DNA of 64,000 bases. It comes from Rhyacophila brunnea (lineage: Eukaryota > Arthropoda > Insecta > Trichoptera > Rhyacophilidae). The translations under genes and the position numbers were made by a program. This document shows positions 9,228 to 19,171 of this stretch, piece after piece; the first letter of the stretch is position 1; each line of letters begins with the position of its first letter. The stretch is from NCBI GenBank assembly GCA_022495005.1, contig JAGYXB010001966.1, positions 186,001 through 250,000 of the forward strand, in the 5' to 3' direction. The notes beneath the pieces were generated by a model, which did not search any database, was not told the DNA's origin, and was given only the letters and a program-made list of their open reading frames with translations.

Positions 9228-11592
9228 CCGATTTCCGGACCTGCACTCGGCCGCCTCACGACTGACTGCAGACATCACCGGATCAGCCGAAGCTTCACTT
9301 GGACGCTGCAAGCCCAAGCCACCAAGCCAGTCGCCGTGGTGGACGCAGCATGTTTTGCGCCTGCGTGACCTTTTCAGAAAAGCGCGCAAGGCCCATCAAC
9401 GTGCACGCCTGCGCAAGCAACCACCTGCCTCCATCGATCCCCTTGCAACCATGGCCAAATCCACCCGAATGGAATACAAGAAAGCGATTACTCAAGCCAA
9501 GAAAGACTACTGGCGTAACTTCGTCACCATTGAGGGAGGTTCGGACCCCTGGGGTCCTCCATACCGCGCATTGAGGCTGGGACTCAGACCAACGAGCCTC
9601 CTGTGCGGCATCGAGAAACCGGGTGGCGGATTCACCAGTACCGAGTCTGAAACGGCTGCGGTCTTACTCGAGGCCCTCATCCCCCTGGATGACGAATCCA
9701 GGGATGATGACGCCATGAGGATGGCCCGCTTTGAGGCTTCTCTTCCCATCGACACGGATCACTCATCGTTGCCTTCCGAACAGGAGATCAACCACATCAT
9801 ACGCACGTTGATTGCTGGCAAAGCCCCGGGCCCGGACTGCATTGACAATTTACTTGTCAAACGCACATGGGCCATCGCCGCGCCAGAGATTACAGCCCTC
9901 CTCAGTGACTGCATCAGAAGCGGCACGTTCCCCGACTGCTGGAAGAGGGGCTTACTTAAGATAATCCCCAAAACTGGCAGCCGAGAACCGTCTAGCCCCA
10001 AAGCTTACCGCCCTCTAACACTTCTGCCCGCTCTGGGCAAAGTGCTGGAGAAGCTACTGTGCCACAGGATTGAAGCCCACCTGGAGACACACTCGCCGCT
10101 TTCCGATAAGCAATTTGGATTCAGAAGAGGCAAATCAACAGTCGACGCCATAAGGAACGTGATTGCCATTGCTGAAAATTCTCGCCGTAAATACGTTCTA
10201 GGAGTTTTCCTGGACATTGCAGGTGCGTTTGATAGTGCGTCTTGGCCTCTTATACTTCGAAAGCTCCGGCTGAAGAGACTACCAGGAAATTTGTTCGCGT
10301 CAATTCAAAGTTATTTCACCAATAGATCGATCGAGTTTCGAGTTGGTTCAACCACAATAAAGAGGAACACCAGCATGGGATGTCCCCAGGGCTCAGTCCT
10401 CGGGCCCCTTCTCTGGAACGTACTCTTCGACGATCTCCTTAGAATTCCGCTTCCAACCGACTGTACTGTCATTGCCTACGCAGACGATGCGCTGCTGCTG
10501 GTCGAGGCCGACAGCAGGGCGAAGATTGAGAGCACCGTTGGCGAAGCTTTAGCATCAATTGAGGCTTGGGGTAGATTAACTAGACTATCATTCGCACCTT
10601 CCAAGACAGAAGCCATTGTCCTTAAAGGACCGAGACGACTTAGCTGTTCGAGACTACCCACAGTCCGATTCGGTGACACGAGAGTGAAAGTGTCGAAGAT
10701 CGTCACCTATCTAAGCGTCAAAATGGACACAATGTTAAATTTCCTACACCATGCCGAAACCCAAGTTCACAAGGCTGGGGTGACCTTCCAGAGGATCGGC
10801 CGCATGGCTGGTGAAGGATGGGGCTTAAAAGTAAGGGCGCTCAAGATCGCCTACGGCGCCATTTTTATGGGAATCGCGGCTTATGCCGCCAGTGCTTGGT
10901 GCCCGCGCATTCCCAAAAGTGTCAAACTTAGAATCTCTCTTTTAAGAGGACAGCGCATCGCGCTTCTGTCCATTACCAAGGCCTACCGTACTACCTCAAC
11001 TGACGCGCTCCCGGTCCTGGCCGGCATTCTCCCACTTGACCTGCATATTCAGGTCAGCGGCGCTTCAATATTGCTCCTCAAGGGCGAGGAGGCCGACGTT
11101 GGTGATTTTCACCTCGTCCCTCCCCCTCGGCTAGCTGGCGAAGGAGTAGCATTATTGAGGCGCAGAATTAGACTCATGTCGCTCAACGCGGCCATTACGA
11201 CCTGGCAGCGAAAGTGGGACGAATCGACCAAGGGCCGGCACACATATACGTTTTTTCCAAACATACAGTGGCGAATGGAGATAACCAAATATCTGACTCC
11301 AGACCATTACACCAGTCAATTTGTGACTGGTCATGGTGGATTCGCTGGCAAGCTCTTCGAGCTTGAACTTGTAAGCCGTCCGACATGTCCATGCGGAGGG
11401 GAAATACAGGATGCCAACCACATCCTATGGGAGTGTCTGAGTATGTGCTCCGAACGGGAGGAAATGCTCAGGTCGGTCCAACCAGCTGTTGGACCCATCG
11501 GCCCGTCCGACCTGGTTGCTACTAAGGCCAATTATCTTGCTTTCAAAAAATTTGCGGCGTCTTACTACGGGCGTGAAGATCTCTTCACATAA
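9217..11592 (+). CDS. R1-like ORF2 protein, RT to C-terminal Cys-His motif (N-terminally truncated)
   Basis: The frame is open for 791 codons. Its first codons (TTG TTC CTA and part of the next) are host TSD sequence, so there is no genuine start; element sequence begins at about residue 5 in the linker before the RT. RT motifs: GKAPGPD 201-207; KAYRPLTLLPALGKVLEKLL 262-281; FGFRRGKST 300-308; FLDIAGAFD 331-339 with catalytic D333; GCPQGSVLGPLLW 388-400; AYADD 420-424 with the catalytic pair D423-D424. The C-terminal motif has C724, C726, H735 and C740 (CPCGG...DANHILWEC), the arrangement of R1-clade ORF2 proteins. The endonuclease domain is absent. The enzyme would copy element RNA at a nicked target; without its own endonuclease this copy should not insert normally. 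Codon use is far richer in GC than its surroundings. Confidence 0.93.
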   Translation: MFLTRFPDLHSAASRLTADITGSAEASLGRCKPKPPSQSPWWTQHVLRLRDLFRKARKAHQRARLRKQPPASIDPLATMAKSTRMEYKKAITQAKKDYWRNFVTIEGGSDPWGPPYRALRLGLRPTSLLCGIEKPGGGFTSTESETAAVLLEALIPLDDESRDDDAMRMARFEASLPIDTDHSSLPSEQEINHIIRTLIAGKAPGPDCIDNLLVKRTWAIAAPEITALLSDCIRSGTFPDCWKRGLLKIIPKTGSREPSSPKAYRPLTLLPALGKVLEKLLCHRIEAHLETHSPLSDKQFGFRRGKSTVDAIRNVIAIAENSRRKYVLGVFLDIAGAFDSASWPLILRKLRLKRLPGNLFASIQSYFTNRSIEFRVGSTTIKRNTSMGCPQGSVLGPLLWNVLFDDLLRIPLPTDCTVIAYADDALLLVEADSRAKIESTVGEALASIEAWGRLTRLSFAPSKTEAIVLKGPRRLSCSRLPTVRFGDTRVKVSKIVTYLSVKMDTMLNFLHHAETQVHKAGVTFQRIGRMAGEGWGLKVRALKIAYGAIFMGIAAYAASAWCPRIPKSVKLRISLLRGQRIALLSITKAYRTTSTDALPVLAGILPLDLHIQVSGASILLLKGEEADVGDFHLVPPPRLAGEGVALLRRRIRLMSLNAAITTWQRKWDESTKGRHTYTFFPNIQWRMEITKYLTPDHYTSQFVTGHGGFAGKLFELELVSRPTCPCGGEIQDANHILWECLSMCSEREEMLRSVQPAVGPIGPSDLVATKANYLAFKKFAASYYGREDLFT

Positions 11593-11893
11593 ATTTTGCT
11601 TCCTGTATGATTAGCTTCGTTCTTTAATTTAATAAACAAGTAGGTTCATTTTCTTTTTAGTAATTTCCATGTGCTTTTTCTCTCCCTGGCACTTTGCATT
11701 AGAGTAAACTCAGTAAACTCAGTCAGAGCTCACTTTGAGCGTAGCAATCTAAGTCTTGGGCATCTTCTCCCAGGACACTCCCAGGCCAATTCTTAGATGC
11801 TTCACATCACCAATTGATGGGTCCCGTGATACTCTCGATTAAGACCGAGGGTGGTACGGGGCGGGTTTGGTGGAGGGACTTTAACTTCAATGC
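9228..11893 (+). mobile_element. 5'-truncated R1-clade-like non-LTR retrotransposon
   Basis: A 2666-bp insertion bounded on both sides by the same 88-bp sequence. It contains the linker, complete RT, thumb/connection region and C-terminal Cys-His motif of an R1-like ORF2, then a roughly 300-bp 3' UTR ending GGTGGAGGGACTTTAAC with no poly(A). ORF1 and the apurinic endonuclease domain of ORF2 are missing, as expected for 5' truncation during target-primed reverse transcription. A perfect 88-bp TSD and an open frame imply a recent insertion. Related 3' ends occur at 1861, 16136, 40600, 45775, 48075, 55840 and 58334; a second subfamily is at 19172, 43228 and 48205. R1 itself targets 28S rDNA; nothing here resembles rDNA. 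Confidence 0.93.
11593..11893 (+). other. 3' UTR of the R1-like element
   Basis: About 300 bp between the TAA stop and the right TSD copy. Blocks GCACTTTGCATTAGAGTAAA, CTCAGTCAGAGCTCACTTTG, CTCCCAGGACACTCCCAGGC, GATACTCTCGATTAAGACCG and GGTACGGGGCGGGTTTGGTG recur in fragments across the window. The end is not polyadenylated, so a structured 3' end was probably recognised by the RT (inference). Confidence 0.85.
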
Positions 11894-11981
11894 CCAGACA
11901 TTAATATCGAAGCGAAATTAGCAAACTATTAGATTACTGATATACCTGAGTAGAAAAACACCCCTGAGCTTTGTTCCTAAC
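11894..11981 (+). repeat. 88-bp TSD, right copy
   Basis: Identical to 9140-9227; see that entry for the border evidence. Confidence 0.95.
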
Positions 11982-12752
11982 AAGATTACAATCAAATTAG
12001 TAACGTAGTCTTAGGCTAAAATTCATTTAAGACACTTGTCACCGGATAAAAAAATAATTACGTTGATTGTTGCTGTAGAAGTTTTTTGTCCGTTTTATTA
12101 ATGTCTCTTTGCCGGTTTAAATCAGTCGGAGAGCTTTAGAGCTTTTCTGGGAATCTCAATTAAAAAAAGCAAAAGTTGGAACGCCTGTTTTTAGAATCAC
12201 ATAAATAAAGGTTAGTTATTTTGTTTTGTTGTGAAAAATGTAACTCTGAGGGTAATGATCCTTATTCACAATAATTAGCATACATTATTTGGGTTGCCTA
12301 ACGATTCTATTCTCAAATAATTTAAGAACACTCTTACGTATTGTATAAATCGTCATTAAGGGGTATTTTCCGATATACGTTTTTTTTAGTTAGATCTAAC
12401 CATTCTAAATTCAAAACGCTCTATTCTGATATCCGCCAATTGTATACAAGATTAAAAAAAAACAAAAGAAAGTCGCAAATACTATCAGGTGCATTATTAT
12501 CTACACTAATTTTTGGGCAGTATAGATCTAGCAAAAATGCATCTGAAGTGGGCAAGCTGAACATTATTATCTTATTTATAAATAATTTTTTGACATTTAC
12601 TTTGATATTATTCCACTTTTTTGTAATATTGAAACCAAAATTTGAAATTTTCACTGTGCCAATTTTATTTTTCATTTGAAAATAGAAAATCTCACACTAT
12701 ACCACATTAGTTTTGTAGAGAGTTGTTCCGGGCAGCTAGTATATTTTAATTT
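11982..12752. other. AT-rich stretch without identified feature
   Basis: A 112-codon frame (12341-12679, TTG start) runs through A/T-rich DNA and translates to a lysine, isoleucine and phenylalanine-rich string with no domain that can be recognised. GTTCCGGGCAGCTAGTA near 12724-12740 looks like a transposon border next to the family C copy, but no matching left border was found. Confidence 0.35.
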
Positions 12753-13040
12753 TTTACAACGCTTTTCTTAGCTCGTATTCTTATTTGTCCGGTGGTTGTT
12801 TGTCCGGTACAAATCTTGCAATCGATTTTTAACTAACTTACCGACTAGCTAGAGATTTGAAACTTTTAGAATATATCAGAACACGATGTCAATGCATTTT
12901 TTAAATACTTTTAGCAATCTTTAAGTAGAATTGATTCCATTTTCAGTTAATTCTGTTTTGTATGAAAAGTTATTTTGGAAGAAATCCCTAAAAAGTAAAA
13001 CTATTATTGGTTGCTAAGTGGGTCCTAGCAACTTAATTAT
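12753..13040 (-). mobile_element. Family C element, 3' part only
   Basis: Minus-strand copy: TTACAACGCTTTTCTTAGCT, TATTTGTCCGGTGGTTGTTT, GACTAGCTAGAGATTTGAAA, GAATATATCAGAACACGATG, TATGAAAAGTTATTTTGG and TGGTTGCTAAGTGGGTCCTA. It covers roughly the right 60 percent of the 4139-4627 copy and stops after the TTGCTAGGAC block. Confidence 0.75.
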
Positions 13041-13800
13041 CTCCTTTATATTATTATCTTAAGAGATTTTGGAAAATACGTCAACTTTTTTATTTAAATA
13101 CCACTTTGTTGATTATTAAAGAAATTCACTTCAATTTTTGGAGTCCCGAATCTACTTCCATTTGAATCGGGCACAATCTGATAAAACTCGACACAATCAC
13201 AGATACTATCGTTTTAAAATCGCGTTTTACATCCGTCACCATACATTTTCGCATCTTGCTGTCCGTGTACCTCAAATTGATTATAATGTCGTTTAATACT
13301 TTCTATATAATCAATATTGCAAAATATCTAAATTAATATTCCACAAAATTATTCAAATCTGTAAGTAGCACATTGGCGTATTCTTGAGTTTTAACACAAA
13401 ATAAATACATATTTCTTCACTAATTATTACGAAAATATAATCTAAAACTACTTCACTGCCATTTATCTATCAAACTGAAATATATGATTGATTTTCAATT
13501 GTTTTCGCCTATAACAAGTTCATTTGACGTGTCAGAATTCAAATTTAGAATTTGCAGAAACAATCGAAAAATGTGACATTTCTATTAGCATGTTAAATAA
13601 TCAATTTAAATCAAGACATTTTTATTGTAAGATGTGTTTTCTATTAATTAATAACAAATTTGATTTTTTTAAATACTTCTTTGTGGCTGCTCACGAAATC
13701 TTTTTTATTGAATAATTAGGCTACTAATTTCGATAGATTACAATATAGTCATAATAAGTTGCCATTGCAAACAATGAAATAAATTAATACGAATTGTTAT
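13041..13800. other. AT-rich stretch without identified feature
   Basis: Low-complexity AT-rich sequence. The 63-codon frame at 13524-13715 is unremarkable. No shared repeat was recognised. Confidence 0.4.
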
Positions 13801-13804
13801 AGTT

Positions 13805-14575
13805 AACAAAATTTGTGATATTGTATAATATCGACCTATTTTTACCATCCTTATCATCATCAATCTGGACCTATCCACTGCTGGATGAAGGCTTCCTCAG
13901 CCTTATTATACTCCTTACTTACACATGAATTATTATATTTATCAAAATCAGTGATATTATATTATCTACCTATCTATATTTATAATGCCATTATTATCAC
14001 GAGCCTTAATAAATCCACTGCTGGATGACGGCCTCTCTACGTTGATTGTATTCTTGATAGTCTTGAATTTCATCATCATCATCATCATCATCATCAATCC
14101 ACTGCTGGATGAAGGGTTTGTTTTAACGAATTTGTGATATTATACTTATTTCTATCATCCTTATCATCATCGACCTGAACCAATCTACTGCTGGACAAAG
14201 GCCTCCCATAGCCTGATTATACTCCTTTCTGTCATATGAATTGCTGTATTTATCAAAATTAGTGATATTATATTAAATCTATTTATATTATATCATGAGC
14301 CTGAATCAATGCACTGATGGATGAAGGCCTTTCTAATTTGTTTGTATTTCTGTCAGTCATACGGTCATATGAATTGCTATATTTATCAAAATTGCTGTTA
14401 ATATATTCACCCATTCATAATATTGTCATTATCATCATCAACCAAGATCAATCCACTGGTGGATGAAGGTTATCCCAACCTAATTCTACTCTTCTTAGTC
14501 ATATAAACTGCTATATTTTTTTTAAATTTGTGATTTTATATACCTACCCATTTATATTGTCATTATCGTCATCAA

Positions 14576-14607
<32 letters not shown>

Positions 14608-14665
14608 TTTAAGCTGATTCCACATTTTTAGGTTTTATAAATTCCTGTTTTTATCAGAATTGGTC
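13805..14665. repeat. Tandem satellite, six units of about 130-160 bp, carrying a LINE-tail motif
   Basis: Six diverged units start near 13805, 13943, 14130, 14257, 14390 and 14523. Each has a block like AAATTAGTGATATTATATTA, then CTATTTATATTGTCATTATC, a version of TCAATCCACTGCTGGATGAA followed by GGCCT, then CATATGAATTGCTATATTTATC. The CCACTGCTGGATGAAGGCCT core is the reverse complement of the last coding codons of RTE-like LINEs (plus-strand example at 53640-53670: TTCATCCAGCAGTGGATCC). A short CAT microsatellite lies in unit 2 (14071-14096). The units differ by many substitutions, so the array is old. Confidence 0.85.
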
Positions 14666-15349
14666 TATTCTTCTCAGATATAATATGTATTGTTTTATTA
14701 TTTATTAACATTTGTCTCAATATGAATATCCCGCACTGGAAAAATATATTGGTTAAGGTTAATTTTGAATTCAAAACTTGATTTTGTAAATATTATTCTA
14801 TGGCTGCAGGCATTTATTTTTTATAGACAATGAAATAAAACAAGGTTTAAATTTGTTTTTTATGCTGCTAACCTTTTTTTAATATGTAAATGGGACCCGA
14901 AAGAGATTAATATTTTGATATAATGGATCGCTTTTTAAGATAATCACATATTATTGCTGTATATTCGAACGAATGAGATGTATAATTATTTATCATATTT
15001 AAATGCACATACCTACACATATATTGTATTAAAATTAAAATATCATTGGTAGCAATCGGCGATTCTGCTAGGCCTAGCAGCCTAAATTGGTGTCAGACGA
15101 TATTGTGAAGGCCAGACTCCAGAATAGACTACGCATACGACTCCAAATTTGTATGGCAGTGACGACATGCAAATCGTAAAACTGACAAATCAGCGAAATG
15201 TCAAACTGTCTAACGTGAATGAAAATCCATCCCGAAGAGAAAACTATGGCGCCGTCTATACATACTTTACAATTATATTAAAATCCAACACCATGTCATT
15301 ATAACAAGCTGTCTGCAAGACCTAGCGAGACAGACTAGCGAGAGCCAGC
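14666..15349. other. Stretch without identified feature
   Basis: AT-rich to about 15050, then a more balanced 200 bp (15060-15260) with an imperfect palindrome CTGCTAGGCCTAGCAGCC at 15066-15083. That palindrome and the composition suggest another decayed element, but no relative was found in the window. Confidence 0.35.
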
Positions 15350-15520
15350 TGGCTCAGCTAGTTAGTATTAATATATAAGTGCGTTACTATGGAAATCAAT
15401 ATGACATTTCAGTATTATTTCTATCAAGTACAAATTTAAGCTAGTCAAGTCAAGTTTATATGATTCAACAGAAATTTTAAAAACGTTGTATATAAAAAGT
15501 TCTTTATATGTTGTAATTAT
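15350..15520 (-). mobile_element. Family C element, 5' part only
   Basis: Minus-strand copy of the left end: TTAATATATAAGTGCGTTAC, TATCAAGTACAAATTTAAGC, CTAGTCAAGTCAAGTTTATA, TCAACAGAAATTTTAAAAAC and TATAAAAAGTTCTTTATATG with TTGTAATTA. The flank 15305-15355 (AAGACCTAGCGAGACAGACT and GAGAGCCAGCTGGCTCAGCT) is a self-complementary block that other copies lack. Confidence 0.7.
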
Positions 15521-16123
15521 TATTTAATTTATTCGTTTACAATTATTATAGGTACCAGTATTTATAATTACGTATATCGTCTATCACGAAGACTAGATCC
15601 AAGACCATAAGATTAAGCTCAAGATTAAAATGAAAAGAAGGATTTGATGATTATTCACGTTATCCGGAATCCGATGGATTTTTTTCAAACTACGAATGTT
15701 TGATAAAAAATGTTAAATTCTCAATCTCGTGAATTATTAATTGTTGAATTAAACAAAAATAGTAACAGTTGCACTTTGAATAAAGTTGTTAAATATATTA
15801 TTAACCATTTATTAGGTCGATACACAAATATGTAGATAGGCAACCTTTTCTGTTAAAGTTTGTGAATATTCAGATTTTTTTTACTTGAAAACTTATGATC
15901 AACTATTATTGCGCTAGTTGTGTGCAGCGTTGCCGACTTACCGTTTTACTTTCCAGATCTCCCATTTTTAATTAAGCATCTGACTTACAAAAAACCCAAT
16001 TGACATATTGGCATTAAATCTATGATTTTTGGATACGGCAAACAGATTAAAACTTCTTATAAACAAGCTAGAATAGTAAACTAGATTTACTACTAGCATT
16101 CATTTTTAGTAGTACGACTTGTT
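15521..16123. other. AT-rich stretch without identified feature
   Basis: No frame, repeat or tRNA box was recognised. ACTTGTTAGTGGCAAGACA at its right end is the target of the R1-like insertion that follows. Confidence 0.4.
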
Positions 16124-16135
16124 AGTGGCAAGACA
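16124..16135 (+). repeat. 12-bp TSD (one mismatch), left copy
   Basis: AGTGGCAAGACA here and AGAGGCAAGACA at 16490-16501 bracket the R1-like 3' fragment. Confidence 0.7.
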
Positions 16136-16489
16136 GTTAAATTCCCTCCACCAAAACCCGCCCCGTACCACCCTCGGTCTTAATCGAGAGTATCACGGGA
16201 CCCATCAATTAGTGATGTGAAGCATCTAAAAATTGGCCTGGGAGTGTCCTGGGAGAAGATGCCCAAGACTTAGGTTGCTACGCTCTGACTGCAGTGAGCT
16301 CTGACTGAGTTTACTGAGTTTACTCTAATGCAAAGTGCCAGGGAGAGAAAAAGCACATGGAATTTACTTTAAAGAAAAAGAAGCTACTATTTTAATATAA
16401 CAAAGAACGAAGCTAATCATACAGGCAGCAAAATTTATGTGAAGAGATCTTCACGCCCGTAGTAAGACGCCGCAAATTTTTTGAATGCA
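16136..16489 (-). mobile_element. R1-like LINE, severely 5'-truncated copy
   Basis: On the minus strand it starts at AAAAAATTTGCGGCGTCTTA, runs through GGGCGTGAAGATCTCTTCAC to the stop, and then the whole 3' UTR to GGTGGAGGGAATTTAACT. It is over 90 percent identical by eye to 11545-11893. Only the last 15 or so codons of ORF2 remain. The 12-bp duplication at its edges shows this is a real short insertion, not a decayed longer one. Confidence 0.88.
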
Positions 16490-16501
16490 AGAGGCAAGAC
16501 A
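16490..16501 (+). repeat. 12-bp TSD (one mismatch), right copy
   Basis: AGAGGCAAGACA; partner at 16124-16135. Confidence 0.7.
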
Positions 16502-17219
16502 ATAATAATTGTATTCTTCCTCGTGAAAATAATATTCATTATTATACCGCATTTTTTTGTAATGCTTGTCTCGTTATATTTTTTTAGCACTTTTCTCTAT
16601 CAAATAGCATATTTTCTTACTCTATCTGGCATATTTTTGCCAATGACACTTGGCAACATTGTTGTATTGTTACCGCATAAACCATGGCATCCTCAGAGGA
16701 TCCAAGGCCATGAAGCCTGAATCATCATTGGGCGGATTCATGCAAACATGAGCAGATCGACTGCGTAAAAATCAAATTCGTCAAATTTCTAGCCGTTAGC
16801 TTAGACGTATGACAATTTATAGTCACCCTTTAGAAACTTAACCAACAAAGTCTAAACTAAATAAGTATTATTCCATGAATACGTGGGCATTAAAAATAAT
16901 TACTTTCTCAGCATTAATAATTTTATCAGAAGCCTTGCCATTAAATTCGTCCCTAGCATAAAAAAAAAATCATTAACCTAGCGTAAAAAAAGAGCATCCT
17001 AAAATCACTTACCTACTTATATTAAAGTCATGCATAATAATAATTAAATACCTATAAATTCAGTCATTCCAAGCCATTCAATGTCTAATGTATTTAGATT
17101 AAAATTATGTATATTAAGATTTTATTTATAAGAATAAGTCTGTGTTCATTTTGTTTAGATATTTCAAAATATTATGTACCTACCAAGCAAAGAAATGCAG
17201 TAATAATAATTCCAAGAAA
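16502..17219. other. AT-rich stretch without identified feature
   Basis: The 79-codon frame at 16481-16720 begins inside the R1-like fragment and is hydrophobic low-complexity sequence, not a credible gene. No shared repeats were found. Confidence 0.4.
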
Positions 17220-17230
17220 TGCACAGCCCC
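17220..17230 (+). repeat. 11-bp direct repeat flanking family F, left
   Basis: TGCACAGCCCC, exact copy at 17886-17896. Confidence 0.75.
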
Positions 17231-17885
17231 TTAGACTATAGATACATCTAGACGCCACCCGTTGCATTGCTAAATGAAGCCGCGTGCCTTGCGTTTGGTT
17301 TGTGAGCGAGCGAACGCATTCGTCTACAAATGTTCGAGACCATAGACCATTTCGCTAGTGCTCGCCCAAAGTGCTCGTACTAGACGCTCAGAATTAAAAT
17401 ATAATTTTCTATTTTTTACGTTATATAGTATTTTTAAGCGGTCAAATGCAACCATTAGATAAAGATATCCATAATTTAAGTTATTTTAAAGAAACACTAG
17501 GTCACTGATATTAAAATATATAATAAAATACAAATAAATTATCACGAACATGTATCAACTTACTTATGAAACGTAATGCCATCTTCTTGCTTATCAGTAC
17601 GGCTACCACATTTTAAGACAACACACAGAACCATCTTTTCTACTTAATCAACCAAAAATATTTACCACTGACTTTATGTTTAACACAAAAATATCAATTT
17701 TAGCAACACGAGCTCGCAAGTTGTCGACGCTATGTGAAGCGTTTCGCCCCGATTTAATGGCGATACTTTTGGAAACTGGCTTGTAGCTAGTAGACCTTTT
17801 ATCTTACTCTAGCACGTGTCGCAGAGATTGTAAGGGTGCCGAATACTTTCTCACTCGCACTCATGCATCGTTTTTGTTCAGGCCT
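17231..17885. mobile_element. Family F element with 11-bp TSD
   Basis: 655 bp between exact copies of TGCACAGCCCC. The right third shares ATGAAACGTAATGCCATCTT, ATTTTAGCAACACGAGCTCG and ACTTTCTCACTCGCACTCAT, then CGTTTTTGTTCAGGCCT, with 36210-36497 (ACTTTCTCACTCGCACTTAT, CGTTTTTGTCCAGGCCC). Terminal inverted repeats are not evident and there is no coding frame. The class is unknown; a duplication of this length would fit a LINE-type or Mutator-type insertion. Confidence 0.65.
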
Positions 17886-17896
17886 TGCACAGCCCC
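17886..17896 (+). repeat. 11-bp direct repeat flanking family F, right
   Basis: TGCACAGCCCC; partner at 17220-17230. Confidence 0.75.
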
Positions 17897-18095
17897 CTTT
17901 CAAAGCATGTACCCAGAAAAGGTCTGAAATATGAGACCCAAGGTACCTACCTACAAGCCAGGTACATATTATGCCAGAGGCTGTTTTTGTCATTTTTTCA
18001 GTGACAGAATTTGTAGGTAATATTTTTAATTCTTGCCTAGAGTTTACTTACTCCAAAAAGGTTGATTGTCATTCGGTTTTCGGACTCTCAAGCGT

Positions 18096-18128
18096 GACGT
18101 CGGCCGCGGCGCCGCGCTGGCCGACGTC
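18096..18128. other. GC-rich hairpin
   Basis: GACGTCGGCC (18096-18105) pairs with GGCCGACGTC (18119-18128) around GCGGCGCCGCGCT, itself nearly palindromic. It is a 33-nt island of almost pure GC in AT-rich DNA, with AATAAAACG (a polyadenylation-type signal) 90 bp downstream at 18217. It may belong to an old LTR or promoter; neither can be shown. Confidence 0.6.
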
Positions 18129-19171
18129 TCCCGCCAATTTAAATTTATTTATTTTTTTAAATAATTTTGTTAAAAGTTTTCTACGTTGTAAATTTACTGT
18201 AATGTATTCCGAACAATAAAACGCCCTTTTTTCGCCTGTAATTCCGTGTTGTCAATCAATAAGCATGTCCCCGGAAGAAGAAGCCAGCAGACGATATCAC
18301 CGTGACCTTACATCATCAGGGGGGTCCAGCGCTACTCCTACACCCCCCCCCCCCTTTTGAAGGTGACAGTATGACATCGTTTTTTGACGTATCCATACAA
18401 AATATGAACTAAAACAGAAATGTCGATTAGCAAATATTGCCAGACTGCCCATAAAATTCAATTTAATATTGAATCTTAATAATAACTATTGTTTTTATTG
18501 ACCGAATCTCAAATGAATAAACTAAAAATGGAAGCAGGAAGCGTCCCAAATCGGGCCCCTTGCTCGGCCCAAAAGTTAATCGACAAGAAAGAGTTTCAGA
18601 AGCGATAATGTCTATGGCCGTCCCCCCTCCGTCGAAGATTTATGGTGGGCCTGATAAAATATAAAACCTGAAACACAAGATCTCAAACAGATTTCGAGGA
18701 ATTTCTCTGAAAACTTTCCGGCATAACACGGCGCCCACGCCCCTCGCTACGCCGAAGAATTCTCGGATATTTCCGCCAAAACAACGATGTCACAATCTAT
18801 AATTCCATAATAATGAATAGGTATACGGAAGTATTGATATCAATCCATTTTAATATAATTATATTCATTAGTTACTGCGAGTATAGAATATTAATATAAA
18901 TATAAATTAATAAACATATTTAAGACTAGTGATAAACTACAACTAGTCTGTACCTATTACATTCGGAAATAAAATGTAAACAGAATGAAGAAAAAGACTG
19001 ATTACCATTTAAAAATTTCAAATAAATTCGATTTAATTACACAGTCGTTCTATTTCTATAAATATCGAGAAATTGACTAAGTACGTAGGTACTTTGACTG
19101 AGCCCGTATGATTGACACTGGATTATACGAGAAATTAACGTTAGCCACTTGTTCAACAAAGTCCATGCTCT
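18129..19171. other. Unassigned stretch with a long C tract
   Basis: Contains a run of 13 or so C at 18343-18355, followed by TTTTG. On the minus strand this is a purine-rich tract followed by TGTAGGAGTAGCGCTGG, which would suit a polypurine tract and LTR start, but no partner LTR was found. 18530-18800 is moderately GC-rich with no recognisable frame. Confidence 0.35.

Noticed and set aside
9451..11592. Taking an internal ATG as the true start of the RT protein
   Set aside because: The 88-bp TSD shows the 5' end is a truncation point; upstream codons to residue 5 are still element coding sequence, so no internal start is implied.
12341..12679. 112-codon frame with TTG start
   Set aside because: Low-complexity K/I/F-rich translation from AT-rich DNA, no ATG at the start and an equally long shadow on the minus strand.
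13805..14665. CRISPR-like or gene-cluster periodicity
   Set aside because: The whole unit repeats, not a short repeat with unique spacers, and it carries a LINE-tail motif.
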